Source: Ditylenchus dipsaci
Taxonomy: Eukaryota > Nematoda > Chromadorea > Rhabditida > Anguinidae
Assembly: GCA_004194705.1 (NCBI GenBank)
Contig: SADC01001177.1
Location: forward strand, 186,001-250,000
Direction: 5' to 3'
Length of the DNA: 64,000 nt
Notes under the pieces: generated by a model
Told to the model about the DNA's origin: nothing
What the model saw: the letters and a program-made list of their open reading frames with translations, nothing else
The model's database searches: none
Program-made: the position numbers and the translations under genes
Shown: one piece after another, positions 51,365-63,169 of the stretch
Numbering within the stretch: position 1 is the stretch's first letter
Layout of the letters: each line of letters starts with the position of its first letter

Positions 51365-51550
51365 CCAGCGACAGATTGCAACAATTCAAATTGCGATAAT
51401 CCATTTCGCGACAAGAATTTATAAAGAAAATTTGAAATTCAAATAGAGAAGTTTTATCACAATATGATTTTTCTGCAATTTGATTTTGTCGCAATTTGAT
51501 TTTATCGTAATGTGAATTGTCGCAATCTAAATTGTCGTAATCTGTCGCTG
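51365..51550. mobile_element. hAT-like MITE, TTGTCGCAATTTGA-rich
   Basis: The ends CAGCGACAGATT and AATCTGTCGCTG enclose reiterated TTGTCGCAATTTGA/TTATCGTAAT motifs. The termini fit the hAT pattern, but no 8 bp duplication is visible. Confidence 0.6.
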
Positions 51551-51695
51551 GCTGCTTTGCACATAAAATTCCAATTTAAATTAAAAGACGCGAAAAAAAT
51601 AAGTAAACAGCTAAAGTGCAAAGAGTCAAACAATAAATACCCAAAAGAAATCGCTAAAAAAACTTTTTCATGAATTTTTTACTGCTATCCTGCTA

Positions 51696-51977
51696 CAGTC
51701 GAGTCCCGCTAACCCGGCACCCCAAAAAGTTCGTTCCCGCCTTGGGTCCGACACTTTTTTTAACCCAATTTTCGAAGTATTTTTTCAATTGTGTTTTCAC
51801 AGTCTGATAGCAAATATCGTGAGGATTTCGATTTTGCCGATCGTTTTTCAAAAACCTAATATTTTTGGCTCTAAAAGACCAAAACCCCGCTAACCCGGCA
51901 CCATATTTTTAAATATTTGACTAATTGACTATATTTGACTTAACTTTTTGGGGTGCCGGGTTAGCGGGACTCGACTG
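51696..51977. mobile_element. pogo-like MITE
   Basis: The ends CAGTCGAGTCCCGCTAACCC and GGGTTAGCGGGACTCGACTG are flanked by TA. The subterminal AAAAAGTTCGTTCCCGCC is shared with the LIN37-intron element. Confidence 0.9.
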
Positions 51978-52007
51978 TATCCTAAATTATGAAAGAACAG
52001 TGATATA

Positions 52008-52160
52008 CAGTAAAACCTCTACCAATCCCCACGGGGATGAATTTTCAACCCCTGAAAAAATTTCGAAATTGTGAATCGAAAACGGCCTTAACTCTGAAAA
52101 GCTAGTCGAAAAGTAAGGGTGGGATTATTAGAGGGTGGTAGATTAATAGAGGTTCTACGG
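52008..52160. mobile_element. Small Tc1/pogo-like MITE
   Basis: The ends CAGTAAAACCTCTACCAATC and TAGATTAATAGAGGTTCTAC..GG are inverted and flanked by TA. Related ends bound the 60882-62038 element. Confidence 0.7.
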
Positions 52161-52199
52161 TAAGTGCGACACGGCTTTAAGTATCCATAGTAAATTATA

Positions 52200-53085
52200 C
52201 AGGGTGATCAAACTTTTTTAGACACATTTGTTTTGGCCATATCTTTTTCTTGATCGACCATTTATTTAAAATCTGAGAGTCTAGGATTTAGTTTTAAAAA
52301 AAAGATTGGCTATATTTGCCTGAACTTGGCAGAGATATTGATAGTTTTATGAACGTCTGAATTTTGACCAACTGGTGTTCATGCAAGATGGAGCTTCACC
52401 ACGTTGGGGATTGAATGTTCGAGGTCTGCTCAACCTTCATTTTCTGAATAGGTGGACTGGTCGGATCCTGCACCAATCAAATGGCAGCCTCGGTCTCCTG
52501 ACCAGTGATGGGACCGCCCCGCTCCGGGGCGCCCCAAATGCGCCCCGAATCGCCCCGCCTCGGGGCGTGGGGCGGTGCCGGGCATGAAAAAAATAGTCCT
52601 GGGCGCGGGGCGTGGCAAAGGCAGAATTTGGTGCTGGCGGCGTACGGGGTTTTTCTCGGATTTTTTAAATTTCTCTTAAAACTTTGCAAAATGGCTTCAA
52701 TTCATGAAATTTTTATAAAATCGGCCTTAGAAATCGTGTAGAAGCATAATGGCGGCTTTAAAAAATCTCTGGAACTGCTAAATGACCCGGTGCATGGGTC
52801 GGCGCCGGGGCGATAATCTTGAAAAACCTAGGGCCGGGCGGTGCCGGAGCGATACTCTGGGAACCCTGGGGCGTGGGGCGTTGCCGGGGCGATAGTCTGG
52901 ACAACCCTGGGGCGTGGGGCGTTGCCGGGGCGATAGTCTGGACAACCTTGGGCGTGGGGCGGTGCTGGGGCAAAAATTTCCTGCTTACCCATCACTGCTC
53001 CTGACTTAACCTGATCAACAATTTTTGGCGTAAATGAAAAAAGATATGGCCAAGACAAATGTGTCTAAAAAGATTGATCACCCTG
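52200..53085 (+). mobile_element. mariner-type element interrupted by a hAT
   Basis: The ends CAGGGTGATCAAACTTTTTT and AAAAAGATTGATCACCCTG are flanked by TA. On the + strand near 52378 a transposase fragment reads FMQDGASPRWGLNVRGLLN, FLNRWTGR and WQPRS, the mariner-superfamily block around the second catalytic Asp (QDGAxxH). The reading would continue SPDLT but is split there by the hAT at 52503-52997. Only a remnant of the transposase is present. Confidence 0.85.
52503..52997. mobile_element. hAT MITE, GGGGCGTGGGGCG-rich, nested in mariner
   Basis: The ends CAGTGATGGG and CCCATCACTG are flanked by the perfect 8 bp duplication CTCCTGAC (52495-52502, 52998-53005). The GC-rich interior reiterates GGGGCG(T)GGGGCG, in sharp contrast to the AT-rich flanks. 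Confidence 0.93.
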
Positions 53086-53171
53086 TATTAGGGAGCCGAA
53101 TTGACCCTGTTTGTCCGGGAGGTTTGAAAATTGTTTAGCGTTTGAAGGTTGATCTACTTTTAAATTTCTTA

Positions 53172-53369
53172 TTAAATGGTACACTGGGTTTTTAAATATC
53201 GTGACGACACTATGTGATGTTCCCTTGTCAGAGACACACCTACCTGTGCTGAATGGTTCTGATATATAGGTGGTTGGGACTGAACCACACCTTCAAACTC
53301 ATGTCCTCCACCATTTGAAGGGAATGAGGGGCTTGGATCACTAACTAGTGCTAGAGTCAGCATCAGCAT
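53172..53369 (-). CDS. Possible secreted peptide exon
   Basis: After a TTTTAG-like acceptor, an ATG at 53369 starts MLMLTLALVSDPSPSF, a plausible signal peptide, then GGGHEFEGVVQSQPPIYQNH. A GTAGGT donor follows at 53243; without splicing the frame runs on to a stop at 53172. Upstream and downstream exons were not found and no family is recognised. Confidence 0.3.
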   Translation of the reverse strand: MLMLTLALVSDPSPSFPSNGGGHEFEGVVQSQPPIYQNHSAQVGVSLTREHHIVSSRYLKTQCTI

Positions 53370-53385
53370 GACAACAATCCTAAAA

Positions 53386-54400
53386 TAACGTAAGTTAAAT
53401 TTTAAATTGCATACGAACACCCGAAAATACCCAATTAAAGTGATGAAAAATGGTTGGTTAAAGCCAAAGCTGGACAGTACGCCTCCCATAATACACAAAA
53501 AATACTTTCTAGCGACACATTCCAAACAGGACCACATTTGTGTGACCTGTGTCAAAGGCCATTAATTAGGATTGCGAGGATAGGGGAGCAATTATTATAA
53601 AATAGAACTTAGTTAGTGGTAGCGGCAGTTCAGACTATTATTAAAGTGGTTATTAGCAGTGGCGACAAGCGTTTGAGTGACAAAAACAAAGTCAAAGCAT
53701 TTGAGGGTCGATATTCAGCAGAGAAAATAGAAAAAGAGGCTGCCTGGCTAGTCTTTTATTCCACTCTTACTTGCCTTACACCCGTCTAGCCTATTGATTT
53801 TGCTAAAAAAAAAGTGGTATGCCTGCTCTTATCCATGCAAGGCAGCTCTTTGGCTTAAAAAAGCTTACAGTTAGAGAGAAAAGACTCTCCACTAATAGCA
53901 CTCTTTTCGACAGATTTTTGATGCCTCGAGGTGTAAAGAGAAATTTGGCTCTGTATGTGGGAAAAAATCAGAGAAGGCATTTCCAGGCAATGCCTCGATT
54001 CTTCAATTCTTCAACTTACCTTGCCTTTTTCAAGTTTTCGATGAGAATATTAGAAATCAGGGCGTCGCTTTGACAACCTCAGTGAAATGCAAGCTGCGGC
54101 AACTATTAGACTGATCCAATCCTTTTGTACCAAAATTCATAAACAACTAACAACAATTACATACATTATCCTACATATACATACAATATCATCAAAATTA
54201 TTTTGCTTGCACTTTTTAATCGTTTTTGTGCCAAAATACGTTTTTTATAAAAATGTTGATTTTTTTGTCTTGGGTCCCTCAAGCTGATAAAAACAAAACA
54301 ATTTTTAATATTTTACTTCAAAATATTTATTTTTGGTACCCAAAAATCAATAGCACTGGATTTTGACGAAAAGTGACCAAATTGATCTTATTTAGGATTA
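53386..54400. other. No gene recognised
   Basis: AT-rich. A + strand frame at 53819-54073 is basic and without recognisable domain. I see no splice or family evidence for it. Confidence 0.35.
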
Positions 54401-54682
54401 CAGTCAAACCTCGTTATAAGATACCCCTTGAGACTGACCCTAGGGTTTGTTATATCGAGGGGTATGTTATATCGGGGGTTAATTTAACGGAGTTTATTAG
54501 TTAAGGGACCGACCCTAGGGGCATGTTATATCGAGAGGAGTGTTATATTGGGGGCATGTTATACAGTCGACTCTCGATTTAGTGTACACCGAATTTAGCG
54601 TACACCTCGGTTTAGTGTACACCTGGAGCCGGTCCCCAGGGTGTTCACTAAATCGGGAGTTGACTGTAGCGAGGTTCGACCG
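54401..54682. mobile_element. pogo-like MITE with a second one nested inside
   Basis: The outer ends CAGTCAAACCTCGTTATAAG and GCGAGGTTCGACCG are flanked by TA. The inner element 54564-54666 has ends CAGTCGACTCTCGATTTAGT and ACTAAATCGGGAGTTGACTG, also flanked by TA, and reiterates TTTAGTGTACACC. Confidence 0.88.
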
Positions 54683-55857
54683 TATATGTATTTCATTTCA
54701 AAACTTGTAGTTACGTATCCCTCTTTTTGAGACTATCAGTAGTAAAAAATTTGGAAAAAATTACGTAGTTAGAACTACTTTACTATAATTGAAACATGAA
54801 TTTCAAATTGGTGAATTGGTCGAAATTTTACACTAAAATGGCAAAGAAAGATTTTGGAGAACCGACGAATATTCTGATAATAGTGGAACAATTTACTGGG
54901 ATGTCAAATAGACGATAAAACGAACAAGGTGCCCTTTCCAAATCTTTACTAAGCAACTAACAATAATAACACGTCTAGCAAAGGCACGTTTACTCTGGCC
55001 AACTTTAATACACCAACTAATAACTTTCACCTGAATTTTTTTTTGGTTAAAACTAACGCAATTGACTAACAATGGGAAAGGCTTAGCATTTGTAGAATTC
55101 ACCTGAAAAAACTTTGTAATCAGAGAAACCCAAGCTCAGAAATGTAGAAGGGTAGTGTTGGAAGACGGCCCACGGGTGATCAGGCACACCAGCTAGTCTT
55201 CGATAATCACAGAATATACTTTTTGTGTGAATATCCTGACTTGTCATTTTTAGCAGTTCAGTGGTATCTCTGGTGAACAGCTTTATTGTTATGGTAAAAA
55301 AGTTAAGTATGAGCCTTTAAGGTTTTTGATTGGTTGAGATTATTCACTATTTGAGCTTCTCTTGCTACTTGCTTACATGAGTTTTCGGAATTATCTTTCC
55401 TCTCAATTTTTTGGAGCTTTTGTATATATTGATGAAATTATGGTATAAGTAACTTTTAATACTGGAAATGACGCCAGTGAGCTCGACTTTATTTTCATGC
55501 CCAAAAATTCACAAAAAAAAATCCAAAAAAGTTTCCTAGATTTTGGAAATTTTCGGGACTTTCTAGGATCTTTTTTCTTGACTCTTGCGGGCCTGGTCAT
55601 ATAGATTCCTTTGCTTAAAATATAGCCCAGCTTATTGTCGTCATTCTGAGCCATTATGTCTATTAGGGTTTCGATAAAAATATAAGTCGAATTCATGGCT
55701 TGGAAAAACTTGAGCAATAATATTTGCGACAGATGATTTACAAAAGCCATATTTTGCGCCACACGATTTACACACCATATATGTGATATATACACACCAA
55801 GACATTTTTGAGAACCGACGAATATTCTGATAAATGCGAGAATTTAACTCCAAGAAA
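54683..55857. other. No gene recognised
   Basis: AT-rich flank. Short frames on the - strand (55403-55853) lack recognisable domains and splice context. Confidence 0.35.
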
Positions 55858-56420
55858 TGCGCCTGTTCTGCAAGATCTGCGCCTGATTATTTGCACGCCA
55901 AGATATGCGACGCGAAAATTTCGCCGCAAGTTTTACAACTGTTAGAGAAAAGACTGTGAGATTCGAACTGCAAGATTTGCGCCCAAAGATTCGCGCTGCA
56001 TTTTTTGCACTTCAAGATTTGCGATGCAAGATTTTTAATGGGCAAAATTGGAGAGTTTTTTCAAAAACGATTGGCGAAATCGTAAACTTCGCATTTTTTG
56101 GACAAAACTGTAAAAACAAAACTGGCAAAGGCCTTCAAAATTATTCAAAATCAAGGAGATCAAAAATGGATCGCAAATCTAGCGTCGCAAATCTTGAACG
56201 TCAAAATTTAGTCCCTTGTCTAATAGTCGTAAATCTTGCAGAGCGATTTTTGCGTCGCACATCTTGCATTGCAAATCTTCGTGCGCAAATCTTGCAGTTA
56301 AAATCTCACAGTCTCTTGTCTAACAGTGGTAAAATTTGCGGCGCAATCTTCGCGTCGCATACGTTGGTTTACATACCGTGAGGCGCAAATCTTGCAGTGC
56401 AAAAAGATGCAGCGAGAATC
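55858..56420. mobile_element. Foldback element built of GCAAGATTTGCG motifs
   Basis: The left half has CTGCAAGATTTGCGCC-type units and the right half their complements (GGCGCAAATCTTGCAG). Single-copy landmarks also pair: TTAGAGAAAAGACTGTGAG with CTCACAGTCTCTTGTCTAA. The centre is near 56110. The stop-free stretch across it is a by-product of the repeats. Confidence 0.75.
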
Positions 56421-57594
56421 TTCGGATGTATTTTTTGCAGCTCGAATCTCAGAACTTCTCAAATTGCATAATAAAATCATATGATCTCAAATCCTATTGC
56501 TCAAGTCTTGCCACGCCAAATTCATTCCAGAAGTCTAGGTTACTCCTGACTGTGGCCTAGGCGAATTTTTTTCGAAAAAAGTTTTGATCTTGAGATTATT
56601 ATCTGACTTTATATTGGTCGAGTGAATTTTCAGAGTGCACCGTCTATTGTACAAAACCATACGAGTGTAAAAATATTAGAATCAAATTTACGTAGGTTCA
56701 AAAAATCCCAGTTTTAACATAAAACCTCCCTCTAGGGTGGACAACTCGAAAATTCTGAAAAAGATAAAGTAAATCTTGAAATATGTAAGCCATACTGCCT
56801 TCCTAACCACTACTCTCTGTATTACTTCAGTGGTAAGCACAGTGATTGGGGTATTAAACTTACAATGGAGGGACCCTGACTGTGACCTGAAGCTTTTCGA
56901 TGAAATTTTTTATGCGCGTATTCTTGTAGACCGTGCCCAAATCCCGTGTCAATTCAGCTACCCACCTCTGAAACTCAATAAAAATTTAGGAATGACCCGT
57001 GGCTTAAGGGTCAGCTATGAAAAACCATGATATGGGTATCGAGATGTTTTTAGAACTTTGAGTGACCCTTCTACCACATTTCGTGCACTCCCAGAGCTGG
57101 GGAGCTAGATTTGTCAGGAACTTGGCATGCTCTACAAGAATATGCAGAAATTTTTTTGTCATCGAAGTTCCCGCAGGTCACAGTCATGGGTCCATCCCTT
57201 GTTAGCAATAAAACAAAAATGAGTATGCGGACGGCTCACAGCATATCCGCATTTCCGTACGCAAATGCGTACACACGTGCGGATACGGATGTATGCTCAT
57301 GATACATGCGGATAAATCGAGTTCGACTCTACTTGGTTGCTGTCAACATTAACTGTACCACCATTTATGGTGGTACAGTTAATTCTTGAAATTGCAAAAA
57401 ATTGTGATGACACCATATTAAGGAACCGGGACGTGCTGTGAGCGCACCCTTATTTGTTGTGGAGTCAATAATGCGTGTTTGTGAGTGAATAAGAGCTGTT
57501 TCAATAGTCTCTATCATATAGCACGCGTCAAAATAAACTTTTTTTATTTCTGACTTTTGCCTTTTTAAAAAAAAATTTAGTCAAAATTTTCGGC
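56421..57594. other. No gene recognised
   Basis: 57200-57290 contains CATATCCGCATTTCCGTACG, also found near 50470, marking a dispersed repeat. A short perfect hairpin AACTGTACCACCATTTATGG lies near 57350. Confidence 0.4.
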
Positions 57595-58068
57595 TAGGGT
57601 ACATTTGGCAAAAACGAAACTTGGCAAAAGCGAAAGTTGGCAAAACAAACCTTGGCAAAACGAAACTTGGCAAAAAATTGCCTTGGTCCCCCTGTTGTCG
57701 AAAAATCCATAAGTCTGTGCGATTAAGCCTATCGGACCTGAAATCTGATCCGCTCAATCGAATTTTCGCAAAAAGTTTACCCTCCCCTTTCAGTCAATCC
57801 CCAAAAAACCAGTTATTTTTGGATTTCGGCCACTCTGGATGGGGTTCTGGGCGATTGTAAGGGTTATGTTGAGGTTGCTGGTTCGAATCCACCTGGATGC
57901 ATACCTTTTTTATGACTTTTAGACATTTTTGGACAACAGGGGGCACCAAGGCAATTTTTTGCCAACTTTGGTTTTGCCAAATTTCGTTTTGCCATTTTTA
58001 GATTTTGCCAAGTTTCGTTTTGACAAAACCTACGTTTGCCAAGTTTCGTCTTTGCCAAATTTATCCTA
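57595..58068. mobile_element. hAT-like foldback, TTGGCAAAACGAAAC-rich, with B-box-like core
   Basis: The ends TAGGGTACATTTGGCAAA and TTTGCCAAATTTATCCTA enclose reiterated TTGGCAAAACGAAAC motifs and then inverted TTGCCTTGGTCCCCCTGTTG. The centre (57850-57900) has GGTTCGAATCC, a perfect pol III B-box sequence. No 8 bp duplication is visible. Confidence 0.65.
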
Positions 58069-58079
58069 GCCAAATTTTC

Positions 58080-58465
58080 CCATGGTGCAAAATCTGACTC
58101 AGGATGAGCACGTGTTCATCGTGAGTCAGATTTTGCACCATCGTAAACTCGTTAACCACCATCGTTAACGCTAACTGTTAACCATCGTTAACAAAAAAAA
58201 GAATTTCTCGTATACAGTCAAACCTCGATTTAGTGGCACCCCTAGGGACCAAGCCTTAGGTGCCACTAAATCGAGGTGCCACTAAATCGGGGGTAAACTT
58301 TGGCCAAGTTTGGCCAACTCTGGCCAACCAAATCGCCCTCAGGGTGCCACTAAATCGAGGTTCGACTGTATTATACGAGAAATTCTACAGTTATAAACGC
58401 ACAGTTATCGACGGTGCAAAATCTGACTCAGGATGAACACGTGCTCATCTTGAGTCAGATTTTAA
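58080..58465. repeat. Paired GGTGCAAAATCTGACTC hairpins around a pogo MITE
   Basis: 58084-58141 is a hairpin of GGTGCAAAATCTGACTCAGG and its complement. A second, shorter version lies at 58409-58462. Between them is the pogo-like MITE 58215-58368 (ends CAGTCAAACCTCGATTTAGT and ACTAAATCGAGGTTCGACTG, TA flanks), itself inserted in an AATTTCTCGTATACGAGAAATT-like palindrome. Confidence 0.8.
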
Positions 58466-59261
58466 AAAAAAGTTTATTTTGAGGCGTATTATATATTAAA
58501 GGGACAATACTTTTTTTGTACCAAATTTACTTTTTTTGTACCGAATTTTCTTTTGCCTTTTTCTCTTAAATTTTTTCAACTTTTGAACAAAGTGGTAACA
58601 CCATCATGTAGCCCTACGATTCTAGTTTCAAAACCAAATTTACTTTTTTAGAGGAAAGAGAGAGCTACAAAATTATGTGTTCAAAACCTTTCTGCGAAAA
58701 AAAATTCGATATTAACAACCAGCTTCTAAATAAGTTGCAAATTCTTTATTTCAACAAAAACTGGAAGTTCCCGGATTTGAAATCGAGATTTTTAATTTTG
58801 TCCTGTCAACTTTTTCAAATTTTTTTTCAGTAAGAAAATGTTTTTATAACATTTGATAGAGAATTTCCAGGGCTACAAAATGGCATATCGTTCAAGATAA
58901 AGTGAATTAAAAAAATGGTCGTACGGTGCCCTTGAAGTGTAGGGATTTTTTTTCGGGACACCCTGTACATGGTGATCTGAGAAATTCCGTTCATTTCAAA
59001 TGGCCAAAACATTTTTCTATATTGATTTTCGAAATTCTGCTTTCGGCCGTCGACTTCTCTTGCCGACAATATTTTTTAGATATCTATAAATAGGAAAGGC
59101 CTAAATTACAAGAGGGACCAAGTGCACTAAAACCCTGCCGGCTAAAATGTTGTGGAAAAATAAAAAAATCACTATTTGAAATGGACAACGATTAGGAAAA
59201 AATTTGAATTGGTCATCGTGAGCATGGTCTTTTAAAGTTGTCTGCCTTATTTTAGGAAGTG

Positions 59262-59608
59262 CAGGGTGTTTCAAGAAATGTGGACACTTTTGAACGCCCA
59301 TAACTGTTTTCAGAGGTCGTTTCTTGAAATTATGTGAACGCAAATCGACTCAGAATTCGTTTGGTATATAATGTCGAAATACGATTCTTGCTTGGTCCCC
59401 CCTGTGGTTTGGGCCTTGCCCCTCCAAGGGCCATCCACAGATCAGTACCCGATCATCGGGGACCAAGCGAAAATCGTATTTTTGACATTATGTACCAAAC
59501 GAACTCTTATCGAATTCTAAGTCGATATGAGTTCACAGAATTTTGAAAAACGGCCTGTAAAAAAAGTAACGGACGTTTAAAAGTGTCCACATTTCTTGAA
59601 ACGCCCTG
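59262..59608. mobile_element. Foldback MITE with CAGGGTGTTTCAAG ends
   Basis: CAGGGTGTTTCAAGAAATGT is matched by ACATTTCTTGAAACGCCCTG. The arms extend inward through ATAATGTCGAAATACGATT and AATCGTATTTTTGACATTAT. Non-coding, mariner-like termini. Confidence 0.78.
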
Positions 59609-60437
59609 TATATAAGGCCATCAGTACCAGATTTAATGCAAAGCAAGTAAAAAATCAAACGATTAAAAAATGCTGATGCCGTCCCGCTTTTATTTGAGGT
59701 GTGACTCGCTCGCCCCCTTTAAACGTATGGAATTCTAAATTTAAAGTCTCTAAATAATTCAAAATTAAGACTTTTGCGAATTACTCAATGCTTTTCCCTC
59801 AAGTTTCCAAAGAAGCATCGGTTGTACTACTTCTGTTCAAATTTATCATACATATATGTTTAATGGCCATCAAAAAGTACATCCAACAAGTAATCCAGGT
59901 GTTGTCAGCTGGTCACAGCACAACAACTCACTCCCCAGCATCGATTACCAGTTTTAAATAAAGGCAATCCCAAATAAAACTGCTGCTGTTGCTTTAATCA
60001 GCGCCTTTCATTGACGTAGCTACTCTCAAGTTTTAATCCATCCAGCTTCCTTTAATCACTCCTGTTACTGACACTGATCTCCTTGGCTGATTGGACACTT
60101 GCCTTCCACTACTTAAAGACGGAGATTATCAGCCTGTTATGTAATAGACCAGCTGTTGTAATTTTGTGTAGAACAAAAAAAATCAGCCACTCTGCTGGTT
60201 GTCTAGTATTAGCTAGTAGCTTGATTGTGAGGAGTAAGTAAGTTAGAGTAGCAATGTTATTTACTCATTCCTGCTGCTACTATTGGTCTTGTGCTTGTTG
60301 TCATTGATGATTTAAGCAAGAGCTAATTGTGGTCAACTTTTTTGTTTTATTTTTCATTTATTTGTTTTAATTGTAATGTGCCATGTATTCATATTATGTT
60401 TTATTTCAGTCATTTTTATAGTGTTTTTTTTATATAT
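59609..60437. other. No gene recognised
   Basis: AT-rich sequence with a TA microsatellite at about 60430-60445. No exon or repeat that I can support. Confidence 0.4.
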
Positions 60438-60757
60438 ATATATATAGAGTGACCCAATTTGTTGCCCCCCCTTAACTTTGGCCATAACATTTTTTAATTC
60501 TGAGCAAGACTCTTAATCAAAATTGCCTTCGGAGGCTCTTTTTGGCTGTTTTACCATGTTGAAAAACATGATAAAACAGGCAAAAAGTCAAAATTTAAAA
60601 GTGTCCAAAACTCAGTTTTTCATTGACAAGAACTCAAAAATAATGCCTTTTTTGAACTCCTGAGGCGATTTGAGTCGATATAGGGTGTTAAAAAGACTTT
60701 TAAGAAAACTTTATTTTGGGAGGAGGGATGCTAAGGATATATGCAAGTAGCGTCAAA
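60438..60757. mobile_element. Fragment of the GRCSCTAC family
   Basis: The interior matches 48.5-49.0 and 16.5-17.1 kb (GAGCAAGACTCTTAATCAAA, TGCCTTTTTTGAACTCCTGA, GTCGATATAGGGTG), and the right end is CAAGTAGCGTC. The left end is diverged and no duplication was found. Confidence 0.65.
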
Positions 60758-60881
60758 TTTTCGAAATTAAATTTTGAACACACAACACTCAGACATCACC
60801 GATTTCTCTTAAAAAAAACGTATGTCCACGGTTGGTTTATGGTTGAATGGAGTAAGATCTCTAAATTTGGCAGACCAAGTA

Positions 60882-62038
60882 CCGTATAACCTCTATCAAT
60901 CCCCCACCCTTCATTAAACCCCCACCCTCTAATAATCCCCCACCCCCCGAGAGGGGTCGAATAATAATCCCTCCGATTTTCGAGGTGACCTTGCTGTTTT
61001 TGTCTACGTTTCATCAGTTAATTTCCATATTAAAACTTAATGATTTTTTTCACAAACGAGGCCTTGATCTAATAATATTCAGCTTACATTTCAAACAATA
61101 TCGAACAGCTCATTTTCATTGATATTTTTGATAAAAATTTAGTTTTCGTCAACATTCTAGGAGCTTTTTTTCAATGTCCTGCCAATATCGACCTATTTTT
61201 TTATCTAACCTTGCAAAAAATGTCAAGGCCATTAAATTGGCCCACTTGTTAAAGCCCGCTATTTGTGTATCCTCTGACCCATTGACAGATTTGTTGAAGG
61301 CACAAAGCAAATAACTGCGTTGATACGTAAAGAGAACTATCAAGATCAACCATTAAACAGTTTGACAATCACTTCCTCAGAGAATTCCTGCCGGGCTCGA
61401 TCCACCCATTCCAAGACGATCTCAAGTGCTGGCGGATCGCAGCCGCATAAATTGCATGCGTAAATTCGACAACGGAAATGAACATTGGATAATGTACCGA
61501 ATGGTATAAAAAAACGAATGATTTAATCTCTTGTGTCCTAAGCATTTGCATCGCTAGGGTCAAAAAACCTGTTCAACTTCTGCGATAGCTAGATCACTAA
61601 CAATATTTACCAAATATTGAAACTGGCGTTGCTTAGAGTTGAGAAACTCGGCATCGCTACCAAACGCGACGAGAAGGAATGGTGGGAAGACTTTCGCACC
61701 ACTAGGGCTTATGGTTTGGCTTCGTTGGGGAGCAGTTCTACAGCTGAAGTCGCCTTTTGAACGCAAAGTAGCTTTCTGGATACATATAGAAAATCAAAAA
61801 AGGTGAGACGAAAATAAAGACGTCAAGCACACGTAAGACAAAAATATAGGCGGGATTTTAAATTCCATAAATTAGAATTATTTTTTTTGAATAATTTTTT
61901 TAAGAAATTCGCGGGACCTTCGGCGCTAAAAAGGTTGAAGTACAATCCCCTCCCTCTATATATCCCCACCCTCTAATAATCCCCACCCTCCGAGGGGTTG
62001 ATTAATAATCCCCCTGGGGATTAAAAGAGGTTATACGG
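60882..62038 (-). mobile_element. pogo-like transposon with decayed transposase
   Basis: The ends CCGTATAACCTCTATCAATC and GATTAAAAGAGGTTATACGG are inverted and flanked by TA. On the - strand, in several frames, LEWVDRARQEFSEEVIVK is followed about 30 residues later by NGSEDTQI, the pattern of pogo/jerky-type transposase C termini. Upstream pieces (FPPFLLVAFGSDAEF, QYLVNIVSDLAIAEVEQVF) are broken by stops. Dead copy. Confidence 0.75.
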
Positions 62039-62857
62039 TAGTCGGAATGGGGGTTTATCGCATGGCATGGTCGAACGAATTAAAGTCACTAATACACTCA
62101 AAGTTGTCAGGTTTGCATCTGATAACTTGCAGAATAAGATTTGTAAGTCATATTTGAATAACGAAAATTTCATAATCTTGAATTTTGAAAATTTGCCTTA
62201 CTCCCCCTGTGGTATTGGTATCCCCTGTGGTATCCCCCTATGGTATTTAAATAAATTTTAAATAAATTTTCTGTCAAATAACCTTCTTTTTTAAAATGAT
62301 GACTCAATGATCAACCAAGGTTGATTTTTAAAATTTTTTTGTTACAGAATGAATTCCTATGCTCTAATAACTTTTTTTTTATAAAATCGAAAGAATATGA
62401 CATTTATCTATTTGGCCAAAGTCAAGGGGACCAAAAATTCGGCCACCCTGTATATATATTGTTATTTTCACTATTTTTTATTGTTTTCATGATTATTTTT
62501 AGTAATTTTAGCTCTTAATATACAATCCAGTCTCGAATTAGAGCATTCCCACTCTTGGTTTGATTGGCCGTCGATAAAATTTATTGTACAGCTAGGCTGG
62601 TAACATCTCGAATTAGCGCACCCCAAAAGTCTAGAGATATTCAAGACTCAACTGTAGCGTAAAAATTTGTTTGAACGATTTGGTTTTGTAGTTGTACGGA
62701 AAAACAACCAGGAATTGTAAGTCAACTAACTTATAAAATTTGTATTTCTTTTCCATAATGATTTTACTGATTGAAGTGAAACTAAAAAATTTAATAACAG
62801 AGCTTCATATGGATGCCAAGAGTTACAAAAAAATTATATTAATATTTATTTATAATA
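62039..62857. other. No gene recognised
   Basis: AT-rich. About 62529-62660 carries CAGTCTCGAATTAGAGCA and a diverged complement near 62605, possibly a decayed pogo MITE. Confidence 0.4.
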
Positions 62858-63023
62858 CCGTATTTTCTCTATTAAACGCCCCGGGCGTTTAATGTTCAAC
62901 CCCAAAAAATCTAAAATTGTTGATCGAAAATGGCTTTAACTCTGAAACCCTATTCAAAAAGAGGAGCGTTTATTAGAGAGGGAGCGTTTATTGAAGAGGG
63001 GGCGTTTAATAGAGAAAATACGG
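62858..63023. mobile_element. pogo/Tc1-like MITE
   Basis: The ends CCGTATTTTCTCTATTAAAC and GTTTAATAGAGAAAATACGG are flanked by TA. The interior reiterates GGGCGTTTAATA. Confidence 0.88.
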
Positions 63024-63169
63024 TAATGCATAAATTTTCATTGTTTTACATTTTTAAAAAAGCAATTTCGATGTCGATTTTGACTATAAAGAGGTGATAT
63101 AAGTAGCTGTCGTCCCTCTTGACGTAGAAAAAAACTCTACAATTTAGAGTCTCTTATTCTATTTTTCAG

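Noticed and set aside
52477..53058. GC-rich frames rich in APRP and PHAPG
   Set aside because: They fall inside the GGGGCG-rich hAT MITE with an 8 bp duplication; open frames exist on both strands because of base composition.
55905..56381. 158 residue + strand frame
   Set aside because: It is built from the inverted GCAAGATTTGCG motifs of a foldback element.
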